Assembly: GCA_964632995.1 (NCBI GenBank) | Contig: CAZWDL010000026.1 | Coordinates: forward strand, 1-64,000 | Reading direction: 5' to 3' | DNA length: 64,000 nucleotides | Origin: CAZWDL01 sp964632995 | Lineage (GTDB): Bacteria > Bacteroidota > Bacteroidia > Chitinophagales > Saprospiraceae | Shown: positions 8,255 through 17,318 of the stretch, in pieces | How positions within the stretch are numbered: position 1 is the stretch's first letter | Layout: every line of letters begins with the position of its first letter | The notes under the pieces: generated by a model | Told to the model about the DNA's origin: nothing | What the model saw: only the letters and a program-made list of their open reading frames with translations | Database searches by the model: none | Position numbers and translations under genes: made by a program

Positions 8255-9034
8255 TTAAAAATCCGTATCCGCCTCCTCCAGCTCCAACTCCTTAATCCAT
8301 ATATTCCGGTACAACACCTCATGGCCTTCCGCCTGCAGCTTGATGCCACCGGGCCGGTCGGTGATGCCTTTACCGCCCTCGTTGCCCCCATCGATACCCG
8401 AATTGGGACCGCCCCACACCTGGTTGATGGTCTGGTTGCCGTGTACCTTTTCACCGTTGAAGTATAGCGTCACCATCGCCTTTTCGGTTCGTTCGCCGTT
8501 CTCAAAGCGGGCGGCGCGGAAGACGATGTCGTAGGCATTCCACTTGCCGACACCGTTATAGGCGTGGTAAGGCGATTCCGTTTCGTTGATCACCGCCGCC
8601 ATGCCGTGTTTGGTGGAATCACCGTCGAGCACCTGAATTTCATAACGGTTCTGCAGATAGACCCCGCTGTTGCCGCCTTCACCGGCGATGAGGAACTCCA
8701 CGTGCAGCCGGAAATCTCGGTACTTCTCCTTGGTGACGATATCTGCCGCGCCGTATTTGCCGCCGGCCGCTGCCGGATCGTTGCTGCTGACTACCGTTCC
8801 ATCACTAATTGGATCTTCTACGATTTTCCACTTAATCGGCAGCTCGGCCGACAGACGCGGGCCTTCCCAGTAGGTCCACTTTTCTTCCAGCATCTCGCGG
8901 CTGCCGTCGAAGAGCACCTCGGCATCCTCGGGTGGTTCCGCGCCAACGCCGGTATGGGATTCCTGCGTCGATGCCGGTCCTCCACAAGAGAAAAGAATCA
9001 GTACCCAGGCAATGTTGAAAAGAAAATTTTTCAT
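8255..9034 (-). CDS. DUF1080-type lipoprotein (3-keto-disaccharide hydrolase-like)
   Basis: 259 residues with a lipoprotein signal (lipobox FSC, C17). The mature part is a concanavalin-like jelly roll with the DUF1080 hallmarks: ADIVTKEKYRDFRLHVEF, GNSGVYLQNRYEIQVLD, KWNAYDIVFRA, and the C-terminal GGIKLQAEGHEVLYRNIWIKEL. Members act on glycosides in the periplasm or at the surface; the present substrate is unknown. It lies downstream of the serine hydrolase gene on the same strand (89-base gap). Confidence 0.9.
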   Translation of the reverse strand: MKNFLFNIAWVLILFSCGGPASTQESHTGVGAEPPEDAEVLFDGSREMLEEKWTYWEGPRLSAELPIKWKIVEDPISDGTVVSSNDPAAAGGKYGAADIVTKEKYRDFRLHVEFLIAGEGGNSGVYLQNRYEIQVLDGDSTKHGMAAVINETESPYHAYNGVGKWNAYDIVFRAARFENGERTEKAMVTLYFNGEKVHGNQTINQVWGGPNSGIDGGNEGGKGITDRPGGIKLQAEGHEVLYRNIWIKELELEEADTDF

Positions 9035-9123
9035 GACGTATTTTTTATGATTAATTCTTGGTTGGTTTCATGGTTCACACCACCCTCTTCAACTATGTAA
9101 AAGTGAAACACTACCCCTTCCGT

Positions 9124-10581
9124 TTACTCCTCTTTCTCAAAGCGATATCCCTGCACCTCGAACCCTTCGATCTCTCCGCCTTCCTTGCGGAAGAAGCGGA
9201 GGGCTGTGCCGTCGCCGATGTCGAAGAAGCGATCCGTTGAATCGGGATAGAGTACGGAGGGTTGCTGGTTCCACAATTGAACAGCGCGCAGTTCGTCGCC
9301 TTCCAAGGTCAGCCGGATCTGCCATTGCTCATTCGCTTTAAACAGACCGGTGTATTCCTCCTTTTTCTTTGCGTTCATGGGAATAACTTTTTTGACCTCA
9401 GGCTCGAATTGATTCCAAGCACAGACCTTTGAAACACTACGGAGGATTTCACCGTACAGGTTGCCTCCCCGGTCACCGTTGGTCATGATGGCTACGCCCT
9501 GCCCGTCCGTTTTTGCAAAAGCGAACAAATAGCACTTATACCCTTCATTCGACCCACCGTGGCTGAACCACAGCGAATCGGCCTCGCCGCCCAGGGCGGG
9601 CCCCAGCCCCCAGTCGTTGGCGTGCTTGCTCAGCATGCGCCGTGCCGTTTCCGGGCTGATAAACCTGTCTTCCGCCCCGTTGTAGGCTTTCTGGACGGCA
9701 AGGGCCCAGCGCGCCAGATCGCTGGGAGTAGTCCATAGACCGGCTGCCGCCATCTCCGGGTAGGTATGCCACTTGCCCTCTACAGGACTGCCGTCGCCGC
9801 GATGGCCGTTGGCAGTATTATCATGAAGCGAGGCAGGCAGGGGTTGCGCGTAGGTGCTGTTCTTCATACCAACGGGTGACAGAACCGCAGTTTGCATGAA
9901 CCCGGGGAAGGCATCACCATTCATCTCTTCCACCAGGCGCTGCATCCCCGTATAGCCTCCGCCCGAATAGCGCCAGATCGCACCGGGAAAAGTATCGGGC
10001 AGGACGGGAGCAGAATTGGCGGGGTTTTCTCCATTTAACACCTGCACCGTAGTCGGCACCGCTTCGTCAGCGGCGTAACCTCGAAAACCATGCACGGTTA
10101 ATCCTGCATTATGCGTCAGTAGACCGCGAAGGGTCACTTTTTCGGATTCGGTAAAGCCGTTTTCCGGCATTTTCCACTCCTGAAGGTAGGTATTGACATC
10201 GGCATCCAGGTCGAGGTTTTCCTGCTCCACCAGGGTGAGCACCCCGGAGCCGGCTACCGGTTTGCTGATGGAGGCCGCCTGGAAGCGGGTGTTTTCATCT
10301 ACCGCCTGCAGGCTATCGTTGCTCAGGTATCCGTGCGTACGGGTCCACTGAATATTCCCGTTCTCAAAAAAGGCGATGCTGACACCAGGAACCTTGTAAT
10401 GCGCCATGCGTTCCTGAATAGTCATCGGTTCCACCTCTTCCCCTTCAATAAGAATAGAGGGTAAAAGCCCCTGTTCTATTTTCTCAATATCCTCCGAATA
10501 GTTTTTCCCCGCTTCGGATTCGGGCTGCTGACAACCAGTGAATAGAAGTAACAGCAGAAAGAAAAGAGTCAGTTTTTTCAT
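9124..10581 (-). CDS. Serine hydrolase, beta-lactamase (class C / PBP) fold, lipoprotein
   Basis: 485 residues with lipobox FTGC (C17). The catalytic SxxK is S104-ISK107, the second motif reads YSGGGYTGMQ where YxN is usual, and the KTG-like triad is HGGSNEGY. After the hydrolase domain (to about residue 380) comes a beta-rich C-terminal domain of ~100 residues, as in many Pab87-like or D-aminopeptidase/esterase relatives. It is probably a periplasmic or surface peptidase or esterase rather than an antibiotic-resistance enzyme. Confidence 0.88.
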   Translation of the reverse strand: MKKLTLFFLLLLLFTGCQQPESEAGKNYSEDIEKIEQGLLPSILIEGEEVEPMTIQERMAHYKVPGVSIAFFENGNIQWTRTHGYLSNDSLQAVDENTRFQAASISKPVAGSGVLTLVEQENLDLDADVNTYLQEWKMPENGFTESEKVTLRGLLTHNAGLTVHGFRGYAADEAVPTTVQVLNGENPANSAPVLPDTFPGAIWRYSGGGYTGMQRLVEEMNGDAFPGFMQTAVLSPVGMKNSTYAQPLPASLHDNTANGHRGDGSPVEGKWHTYPEMAAAGLWTTPSDLARWALAVQKAYNGAEDRFISPETARRMLSKHANDWGLGPALGGEADSLWFSHGGSNEGYKCYLFAFAKTDGQGVAIMTNGDRGGNLYGEILRSVSKVCAWNQFEPEVKKVIPMNAKKKEEYTGLFKANEQWQIRLTLEGDELRAVQLWNQQPSVLYPDSTDRFFDIGDGTALRFFRKEGGEIEGFEVQGYRFEKEE

Positions 10582-10614
10582 GTCGGATGGTTAAAGAAAA
10601 CAATTATTCCTGGT

Positions 10615-10837
10615 TAATTGACGGGGTGACTGCGGTAGGTATTTAGCGTGAATCTGAGTCTGAACCCGAAGTTTAGAAGTTTAGAAGTTTAGTCGCCGCC
10701 CCTGCCGGGGCGGCTGGTTTAGGAGTTTAGCAGACCTGAAACCGGGAATCTCGTTTTCAGGTCTGCTAAACTTCAGGGTCGATCCAACCGATGAAGCCCG
10801 CTAAATACGCATTGACTGCGAGTCACCCCATCAATTA
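10615..10837. repeat. Nested inverted repeats in a 331-base spacer (family A copy 2 inside a second repeat)
   Basis: Outer arms 10615-10648 and 10799-10837 are inverted copies carrying the GACGGGGTGACT / AGTCACCCCATC motif and ending in ATTTAGCG / CGCTAAAT. Inside, 10666-10771 is a family A copy: GTCGCC-GC-stem-GGCGGCT, then a perfect 17-bp stem (10725-10741 with 10755-10771) around a short loop. The spacer between the divergent genes 10581 and 10913 holds no gene. The outer motif recurs at 40373-40430. Confidence 0.85.
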
Positions 10838-10912
10838 CTATAGAAGCACCTTTTCGCGTTATTTTCTCCTCAATATAACCAAGGTTTTTTATCTTCTACA
10901 AAAATTCGACCT

Positions 10913-12472
10913 ATGAGAACTTCCCGTCTACTTTTAGCTGTTCTTCTCCTGATCAGCGGCTGCAGCCTTGGTCCTGATGCCGGCCTTACCCTGACCCACG
11001 AAACACTCCGCAATAAAATTAAAGGCGCCTGGGCAGCCCAGACCATAGGCGTCACCTATGGCGGCCCTACGGAATTTCGCTACAATAAGCGCATCATCCC
11101 CGATTCGGTGGAGATCTCCTGGTCGGATACCATGATGCAGGACTGGATGAGCAACAGGCCCGGGTTGTACGACGACGTTTATATGGACCTCACCTTCGTC
11201 CAGGTACTCGAAGAAAAAGGACTGGATGCACCGGCTATGGATTTTGCGCGCGCCTATGCCGAGGCCGATTACTGGCTCTGGCATGCCAATCAGCAAGGGC
11301 GCTATAACATCCTGCACGGCCTGGAGCCGCCCGCTTCCGGGCACTGGACCAATAACCCCCACGCCGACGATATCGACTTCCAGATCGAGGCCGACTTTGC
11401 GGGCATCATGAGCCCGGGCATGCCCGCCGGCGCGATGGAGATCTGCGACCGGGTCGGTCATATTATGAACTCCGGCGACGGTTACTACGGCGGCGTCTTC
11501 GTGGCGGAGATGTACAGCTATGCCTTCATTATGAATGACGTGCCGTCCATCACCCGGCGCGCACTGGCCCTCATCCCCGAAGCCAGCACCTTTCATCAGT
11601 GCATTGCCGATGTAATCGAGTGGTCGGAACAATATCCCCAAGATTGGAAGCGCAACTGGCAATTGCTGGAAGACAAGTGGGGCGATGATATTGGCTGCCC
11701 CGACGGCGCCCTTCGCGACTTCAACATCGACGCCAAACTCAATGCCGCCTATGTGGTGCTCGGATTGCTTTATGGAGAAGGAGATTTTGAAAAAACTATG
11801 GAAATCGCCACCCGCGCCGGTCAGGATTCGGATTGTAATCCAGCTACCGCGGCGGCTATACTGGGAACGGTTAGGGGATACGATGCCATCCCCGAAAAAT
11901 GGTCCCGGGGGTTGTCCCTTATCGAAGACATGGACTTCCAGTACACTACCATTTCGCTGAACGAAGCCTACGAACTCAGCTACCGCCACGCCCTGCAGAT
12001 GATCCGCCGCAACGGTGGTGAGGTTTCCGATGAATGGGTGCGCCTTCCTCAACAGGAAGCAGCGCCGGCGTCGCTGGAGCAGAACTTCCCGGGCTATGCC
12101 ATCGCCGGAACCCCCCCCCTTGATCTGCGGCTGACTGAAAGCGATGTTCTAAGCCATAGCTGGGATTTTGAAGGTATAGGAGTAGTGCTGCGCGGAAAAG
12201 TCGGCAATACTGAATTCCCCGATAAGTACGCCCTGCTCACAGAAGAGGAAACGCTGGGCTACGCCAGCGTCACAGCCCGGTTTTACATCGATGATGAACT
12301 GACTAAAACCATGGACCTGCCGCTGTATTTCATCAAACGGGCGCACGAACTCTTTTTCCAATATCAGCTGCAACCGGGCCCGCATACCCTGCGCATGGAA
12401 ATCACCGACATGCCGGGCAAGGCCTATATGGAAATACCGGATATGCTCGTATATACAGCAAAGGAAAAGTAA
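10913..12472 (+). CDS. Exported ADP-ribosylglycohydrolase-family lipoprotein
   Basis: 519 residues with lipobox ISGC (C17). The body carries the ADP-ribosylglycohydrolase fold markers: KIKGAWAAQTIGVTYGGPTEF at the start, the metal motif YDDVYMDL (DDxxM), and GQDSDCNPATAAAILG near the C-terminal end of the domain (the usual DTDxNxA metal site). About 130 residues after it look beta-rich. ARH enzymes remove ADP-ribose from Mg2+-dependent sites in the cytoplasm; secreted versions in Bacteroidota have unknown substrates and may act on other glycosides. Confidence 0.88.
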   Translation: MRTSRLLLAVLLLISGCSLGPDAGLTLTHETLRNKIKGAWAAQTIGVTYGGPTEFRYNKRIIPDSVEISWSDTMMQDWMSNRPGLYDDVYMDLTFVQVLEEKGLDAPAMDFARAYAEADYWLWHANQQGRYNILHGLEPPASGHWTNNPHADDIDFQIEADFAGIMSPGMPAGAMEICDRVGHIMNSGDGYYGGVFVAEMYSYAFIMNDVPSITRRALALIPEASTFHQCIADVIEWSEQYPQDWKRNWQLLEDKWGDDIGCPDGALRDFNIDAKLNAAYVVLGLLYGEGDFEKTMEIATRAGQDSDCNPATAAAILGTVRGYDAIPEKWSRGLSLIEDMDFQYTTISLNEAYELSYRHALQMIRRNGGEVSDEWVRLPQQEAAPASLEQNFPGYAIAGTPPLDLRLTESDVLSHSWDFEGIGVVLRGKVGNTEFPDKYALLTEEETLGYASVTARFYIDDELTKTMDLPLYFIKRAHELFFQYQLQPGPHTLRMEITDMPGKAYMEIPDMLVYTAKEK

Positions 12473-12566
12473 GTGGCGGGGGCGGAACTGGTTCTGCTGT
12501 GGTTCTGCCGGGTGGCCCGGTTTGGCGCCGCTCGTCGGGCAGCTTTGCCAAACCCACTTCTGTGGT

Positions 12567-12926
12567 TCATCTGTTCATCTGTTCATCTGTTCTACCGTTC
12601 TTCAGTTCCTCCAGGAATCCCTTCAGCGCCTCCAGCCGTTCGATCACGGCCGCGCGCTTACTTTCGTATTCTTTAAGGCGTTTGATCTCGCGCTTGGCGC
12701 CCTCCAGGGTAAAGCCCCGCTCCCGCACCAGGTCGTAGATGAGCTGCATCTGTTCGAGATTTTTCAACGTAAAGCGACGCTCACCCTTACTGTTCTTATG
12801 GGGTTTGAGCACTTCAAACTCGCTATCCCAAAAGCGGATCAGGGATTTGGACACGTTGAACAACTCAGCCACCTCACCGATGGTGTAGTACCGCTTCAGG
12901 TTATGCTCATCGATCTTTTTAGGCAT
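12567..12926 (-). CDS. MerR-family transcriptional regulator
   Basis: 119 residues. A winged helix-turn-helix near the N-terminus (YYTIGEVAELFNVSKSLIRFWDSEF) is followed by the recognition wing (ERRFTLKNLEQMQLIYDLVRE) and a C-terminal coiled coil (residues ~70-115). No effector domain or metal-binding cysteines are present. Bacteroidota carry this short form widely; its target is not known. The last codons overlap a run of TTCATCTG-type repeats that continues into the spacer. Confidence 0.88.
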   Translation of the reverse strand: MPKKIDEHNLKRYYTIGEVAELFNVSKSLIRFWDSEFEVLKPHKNSKGERRFTLKNLEQMQLIYDLVRERGFTLEGAKREIKRLKEYESKRAAVIERLEALKGFLEELKNGRTDEQMNR

Positions 12927-13085
12927 AAAGCTGCAATTTTTGGTGGAGGAACAGAAATGGTCGGGTGACTATCGCTTACCGGCGCATGATTCAAAGGAGT
13001 TAATTCAACAAATATAACCGGTAAAAAGTAAAGTTGCAGGTTTCAACCGCACCCGCCAACTGCAAACCTGACAACCACCGGCTTT

Positions 13086-14531
13086 TCAACCCGCCAGCTT
13101 CTCCCGTAACAACTGATTCGTCAGCTTCGGATCCGCTTTTCCCCGGGATTTCTTCATCACTTCACCCATGAAGAAACCTAGCAATCCCTTCTTACCGTTG
13201 CGGTAGGTAATCACTTTCTCCGGATGTTGACCCAAAACTTCCTCGACCAACCTTTCCAGATAATCTTCATCGGAAGTTTGGATTAGATTGAGCGACCTGG
13301 CCAGCTCCAGCGGTTCGCGTTGGGGCTGCTCCACCAGTTCCGGAAATACAAATTGATAGGCTTTGGCGCTGCTGACCTTTCCTTCGTCGATCAGTTGGAT
13401 AAAAGCCGCCAGTCGTTCGGGGGATACCGGAAAGTCGTCGATTTCAAGGTCTGCCTCTTTGGCATGGGGCATCACTTTATTGATGATCAAATTGGCACCC
13501 CCTTTGAAGTTAGAGGTATAGCGGGTCAGCTCCAGAAAAAAACCGGCGGTCTGCCGTTCCTCCGTGAGCAGGCCGGCATCGTAGGCAGGCAGGTCAAATT
13601 CTTCCTGAAAACGCTCATATAAATCCCAGGGCAAGGCCGGCAAAGCACGACGCACTGCTTCCACATAAGCCTCGCTCAGGACCACCGGCGGCAGATCCGG
13701 TTCGGGGAAATAGCGGTAATCGTGTGCCTCCTCCTTGTCGCGCAGGGGGCTGGTTACGCCGGTGGCCGGATCGAAATTGAGTGTTTGCTGTTCCACAGTC
13801 CCACCGTCCTCCACGAGATCGACCTGCCGGCGCATTTCGTAGTCGATGGCGCGACGGGCGTAGCGCATGGAGTTGATGTTCTTGATTTCGCAACGCTGCC
13901 CCAGCGCTGTCGCTCCCTGTGGGCGCACCGACACATTGACATCACAACGCATGGAGCCCTGCTCCATATTACCATCCGATATTTCCAGATAACGCACCAG
14001 TTGCCGCATGCCGCTCATAAAGGCATCGACTTCCCCGGCGGAGCGCAGGTCAGGCTCCGTCACCACTTCCAGCAGGGGGACGCCGGCGCGGTTCAGATCG
14101 ATCAGTGAATGGGCTTCCTCCTGGTCATGCATCGACTTGCCGGCGTCTTCCTCCATATGGATATGGTGAATACGCACCACCTTGCGCTCTTCTCCCATAC
14201 GCAGGATTAATTCACCGCCGACGCATGCAGGCTGCCTGTCTTGTGTAATCTGGTAGCCTTTCGGCAAATCTGCGTAGAAGTAGTTTTTCCGGTCAAAGCT
14301 GTTGTACAGGTTGATCCGGCTGCCCAGTGCCAGGCCGAGCCTTACGGCAAATTCTACCTGCCGCTCGTTGAGCCGGGGCAAGGTGCCCGGATGTCCCAGG
14401 GAAACAGCACTCACCTGTGTATTGGGCTCCCCACCGAAACGGGTATCATCACCGCAAAATGCCTTGGAAGCGGTAGATAGCTGTATATGTACTTCCAAAC
14501 CGATTACCGGCTCGTATTGATCATATGACAT
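13086..14531 (-). CDS. gatB: Aspartyl/glutamyl-tRNA amidotransferase subunit B
   Basis: 481 residues. GatB binds mischarged Glu-tRNA(Gln) or Asp-tRNA(Asn) and phosphorylates the acyl group before amidation with ammonia from GatA. The N-terminal YEPVIGLEVHIQL, FCGDD, the YADLPKGYQITQ and RAGVPLLEVVTEPD segments, and SMRCDVNVSVR are canonical, and the C-terminal YqeY-like tRNA-binding domain ends in KADPKLTNQLLREKL. No gatA or gatC is adjacent. Confidence 0.96.
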   Translation of the reverse strand: MSYDQYEPVIGLEVHIQLSTASKAFCGDDTRFGGEPNTQVSAVSLGHPGTLPRLNERQVEFAVRLGLALGSRINLYNSFDRKNYFYADLPKGYQITQDRQPACVGGELILRMGEERKVVRIHHIHMEEDAGKSMHDQEEAHSLIDLNRAGVPLLEVVTEPDLRSAGEVDAFMSGMRQLVRYLEISDGNMEQGSMRCDVNVSVRPQGATALGQRCEIKNINSMRYARRAIDYEMRRQVDLVEDGGTVEQQTLNFDPATGVTSPLRDKEEAHDYRYFPEPDLPPVVLSEAYVEAVRRALPALPWDLYERFQEEFDLPAYDAGLLTEERQTAGFFLELTRYTSNFKGGANLIINKVMPHAKEADLEIDDFPVSPERLAAFIQLIDEGKVSSAKAYQFVFPELVEQPQREPLELARSLNLIQTSDEDYLERLVEEVLGQHPEKVITYRNGKKGLLGFFMGEVMKKSRGKADPKLTNQLLREKLAG

Positions 14532-14624
14532 AATCTCTATTTTTTTCTGTTACCTAAGGCTCCCCGCCTTACCCCTCGCACCTGCTGAAACGCTAACCCG
14601 GGTTATTCATGGGCCAATTTCACT

Positions 14625-14786
14625 AGTGCGCCGGGCACTAAATACTTGACAATTTTCGCGGCCTCTATTGGCGGTATCCTTCGTTACTCGTCAGTTACGT
14701 CCCTTTGGGGATGCTCCCTCCTCGCGCCTCGGCTACCGCCAAGATAGTCTCCCGAAAACTATCAATTACTTAATGCCCGGCGCTCT
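14625..14786. repeat. 162-base MITE-like inverted-repeat element
   Basis: Arms 14625-14676 and 14734-14786 are imperfect inverted copies, both with GCGCCGGGCA at the outer end, an AATTTTCG/CGAAAACT block and an inner TTGGCGGTA/TACCGCCAA block. The unpaired centre is ~57 bases. It occupies most of the gatB - DUF3667 spacer (14532-14876), which otherwise shows no gene. It could be a non-autonomous mobile element or a REP-type unit. Confidence 0.75.
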
Positions 14787-14876
14787 AGACCCACACCGAT
14801 ATCCCAAAAATAGTATAAAATTGGTACCCGGAAAAAATGGGGAATGCGTTCTACTTTATGGCTGATCTGATATCGC

Positions 14877-15971
14877 TCAAAACAGAAAGGCGCTGATGGC
14901 CAAGGTGAAAATAAAAAACAGGGTCAGCAAAAAAGTATAAAAGAAGAAAAGTATGAAATACTTGACCATTGTTTTTATCCATCCCTGACCGTATACCCGC
15001 TTCATCGCAACCAGCAAATATCCTCCGATGAAAAGGTAAATCAGTCCCGACAGCTGGCCGTTCGACTGCTCCACCTGGGAAAGGAGCAGGGCAATCACGA
15101 GGGTGAGGAAAGCAAAGGCATGGTAATGAAAAGAAAAGATGAGATGCTCCACATAGTAGTAATCCCGCCGCATATAGAGTAATTTCAGGATCAGCGCCAG
15201 GGCGGGCATCATGAATAATACCATCCAGACCAGTTGGCCGAGCATAAACTCGGCAAAGGAATTTAATTCTTCCTGCAGGCGTATTTGCTGCTTGATGACC
15301 CAGTGGTTCACCCACCCTGCAATTTCATACTTCTGGGCCAATGAATCAGGGGATAGCAAAATAAAATCCCGGTTGCTGACTTCCTGTTTTTTGATTTTAA
15401 TGGCAAGTGGGTAAGAGCGGTTTCTCTCTACATAATACACTATAGTTTCCTCCTGCCGCGTATCCTGAAAATGGTGGATCATGGAATCCAGAGCAACGGG
15501 TAGAGGCGGTTCGGACCCGTACGCGCTGAGCACCTCTTGTTTGGCCGAATCCAGTTGATCGAGAAAATCGGCCTGATAGGCTGTTCGTTCGCTTTCTTCC
15601 ACGTTCTTACGAAGTGCCTGCGTCAGCTCCTCTCCGAACAGAAAGCTGATGACCGCAAAAAGCAGCACTGTCAAGCCGAAAAACAGGCGCATCGGATTCA
15701 CGTAACGCTTGTGACGCCCCTCAAAATATTCTCTGGTCAGTTTGCCGGGAATGAAAAGGGCCGCCAGGGTGCGAAATATCTTGGAATCAAAATTAAAAAC
15801 GGCTTCAAAGGCTTCCCCCATCAGGCGCCAGAAGCTAATCCTGCCCGTCGTATATTTCTGTCCGCAGTGATAGCAGTACTCTCCCAGGTCCACCATTGGA
15901 TAGTGGCAATTCCGGCAGTAGCGGGCGGAACGCCCGAATGAGTCCCGGTCATCGGGGGGAGCTGCTTTCAT
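14877..15971 (-). CDS. DUF3667-type membrane protein with zinc-ribbon N-terminus
   Basis: 364 residues. The N-terminus has two CxxC pairs (CRNCHYP and CYHCGQKY), a zinc-ribbon, then FEAVFNFDSKIFRTLAALFIPGKL and the conserved YVNPMRLFF segment before the first membrane helix. Four or five further hydrophobic helices occupy the C-terminal third. This layout fits the Bacteroidota DUF3667 family of inner-membrane proteins, whose function is unknown. It lies 3 bases downstream of the CapA-like gene on the same strand, so the two are probably cotranscribed. Confidence 0.85.
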   Translation of the reverse strand: MKAAPPDDRDSFGRSARYCRNCHYPMVDLGEYCYHCGQKYTTGRISFWRLMGEAFEAVFNFDSKIFRTLAALFIPGKLTREYFEGRHKRYVNPMRLFFGLTVLLFAVISFLFGEELTQALRKNVEESERTAYQADFLDQLDSAKQEVLSAYGSEPPLPVALDSMIHHFQDTRQEETIVYYVERNRSYPLAIKIKKQEVSNRDFILLSPDSLAQKYEIAGWVNHWVIKQQIRLQEELNSFAEFMLGQLVWMVLFMMPALALILKLLYMRRDYYYVEHLIFSFHYHAFAFLTLVIALLLSQVEQSNGQLSGLIYLFIGGYLLVAMKRVYGQGWIKTMVKYFILFFFYTFLLTLFFIFTLAISAFLF

Positions 15972-15974
15972 ACC

Positions 15975-17141
15975 CTACTCTTTCGACAGTTTTCCCGAGG
16001 GATCGATCTTCAAGTTCGTCTTCGGAAAATCCGCTTTGGTCAAGTCTATCAGTTTTTGGACAGCCCGCTTTTGCGGATCGACTTTAGGTCCATGCGTTTT
16101 TTGCTGATAAACGGAAATGGCTTCTCCCCGCAGAAAGACGCCGCTTTTGTCGACCTCCAGGCGGATGAGGGGAGCAATGCCGGCGGCGCCGCGCAGATTG
16201 AATCGGCCGTAGGTACAGAAATTGCCGAGGCTGTAAATGATAAACCGGTCCTTATAAAGTTCAGCGGCGCGGGTAACATGAGGGCCGTGGCCGAACACGA
16301 TATCGGCGCCGGCATCGACCACAGCGTGGGCAAATTCATAGACGTTGCCCCGGTTTTCTCCGTAATAGGTCTCTGTTTTGCGCGTCACGTGCTGATGCTT
16401 GGCGCCCTCGGCCCCGCCGTGGAAGGAAACGATAACGATGTCGCTGCGATCTGCCAGCGAACTGACGATCTGCTTTGCCCGGCTGATATTACGTACATCA
16501 CAGGTGCCGCTGTTGGGAGCGAAGGCACAGAACCCGTAGCGAATGCCGTCCTTTTCGTAGACAGCTGTTTCGTCGGTGCTGGCAAGGCCCGCGTAGCGAA
16601 TATTCAGTTCATCAAGCACCGCTTTAGTGCGCCGGCGCCCTTCGGCCCCGAAGTCTCCCGAGTGATTGTTGGCCAGGCTCAACAGATCAAACCCGGCTTC
16701 GGCAAAATGCCGCCCGTAGTGCTCCGGCGAGCGGAATACATAACAGGCATCCGGATTATTACAGCGTTTGGGCTTTCCTCCCTCGTTGATAATGGTGCCT
16801 TCCAGGTTACCAAAGGTGACATCCGCTCCCCGCAGAAGATCTTCCACTTCTGAAAGCAAGTCTTTACCGTCGTTAGCAGGCAAGTATCCCGCGGAAGGAT
16901 AATCGGTCCCCAGCATCATATCGCCTACCCCGATAATGGTGAAAGTCTCCGGCGTATCCACCTGGAGCGATGCGCTTTCCGCCGGCATGGTATCGATTAC
17001 CCGGGGAGCCGGAGCCGTCAGGGCTGTTTTGTCTGTCCTTGACAAGGAGGAATCGTTACAATTGAAAGCCAGGCAGGCTGTTACGGTAATGAAAAAAAGA
17101 CTTCCCAAGGGGAAGCCTTTCAATTTGTACATTCTTATCAT
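15975..17141 (-). CDS. CapA-family metallophosphatase-like protein
   Basis: 388 residues with an N-terminal signal (hydrophobic segment then ACLAFNC, possibly a lipoprotein). Family motifs of the calcineurin-like CapA/PgsA fold are in order: GVGDMMLG, TFGNLEGTI, SLANNHSGDFG, VSFHGGAEG, and DIVFGHGPHVT, which carry the D, N and H metal ligands. Relatives take part in poly-gamma-glutamate capsule export, but no capBC genes are here, so the role is open. Another in-frame ATG lies at residue 4. Confidence 0.88.
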   Translation of the reverse strand: MIRMYKLKGFPLGSLFFITVTACLAFNCNDSSLSRTDKTALTAPAPRVIDTMPAESASLQVDTPETFTIIGVGDMMLGTDYPSAGYLPANDGKDLLSEVEDLLRGADVTFGNLEGTIINEGGKPKRCNNPDACYVFRSPEHYGRHFAEAGFDLLSLANNHSGDFGAEGRRRTKAVLDELNIRYAGLASTDETAVYEKDGIRYGFCAFAPNSGTCDVRNISRAKQIVSSLADRSDIVIVSFHGGAEGAKHQHVTRKTETYYGENRGNVYEFAHAVVDAGADIVFGHGPHVTRAAELYKDRFIIYSLGNFCTYGRFNLRGAAGIAPLIRLEVDKSGVFLRGEAISVYQQKTHGPKVDPQKRAVQKLIDLTKADFPKTNLKIDPSGKLSKE

Positions 17142-17240
17142 CTCTAAATCTCTATATTTTCAGCCAGCAATGAAGGTTTGTTCAGGAAAATGAGCCGGAT
17201 TTACCACTACTATCGACCCAAAGTCCGGCTATTTAAACAT

Positions 17241-17277
17241 GCCCGGCCGAATTCGCAAAGCGATTATTCGACCGGGC
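17241..17277 (-). terminator. Hairpin downstream of the M23 peptidase gene
   Basis: GCCCGGCCGAAT at 17241 pairs with ATTCGACCGGGC ending at 17277 with one mismatch and a 13-base loop. It lies 42 bases after the M23 stop and before the CapA-like gene on the same strand, so it may end or attenuate that transcript. No strong U-tract is present. Confidence 0.5.
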
Positions 17278-17318
17278 AACCTTTCTAATTTCTTATTTCG
17301 GATTTCTTCTTTTCGATA

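Noticed and set aside
9124..10581. Antibiotic-resistance beta-lactamase.
   Set aside because: The second motif and overall length with a C-terminal beta domain fit peptidase/esterase relatives; nothing marks a true AmpC.
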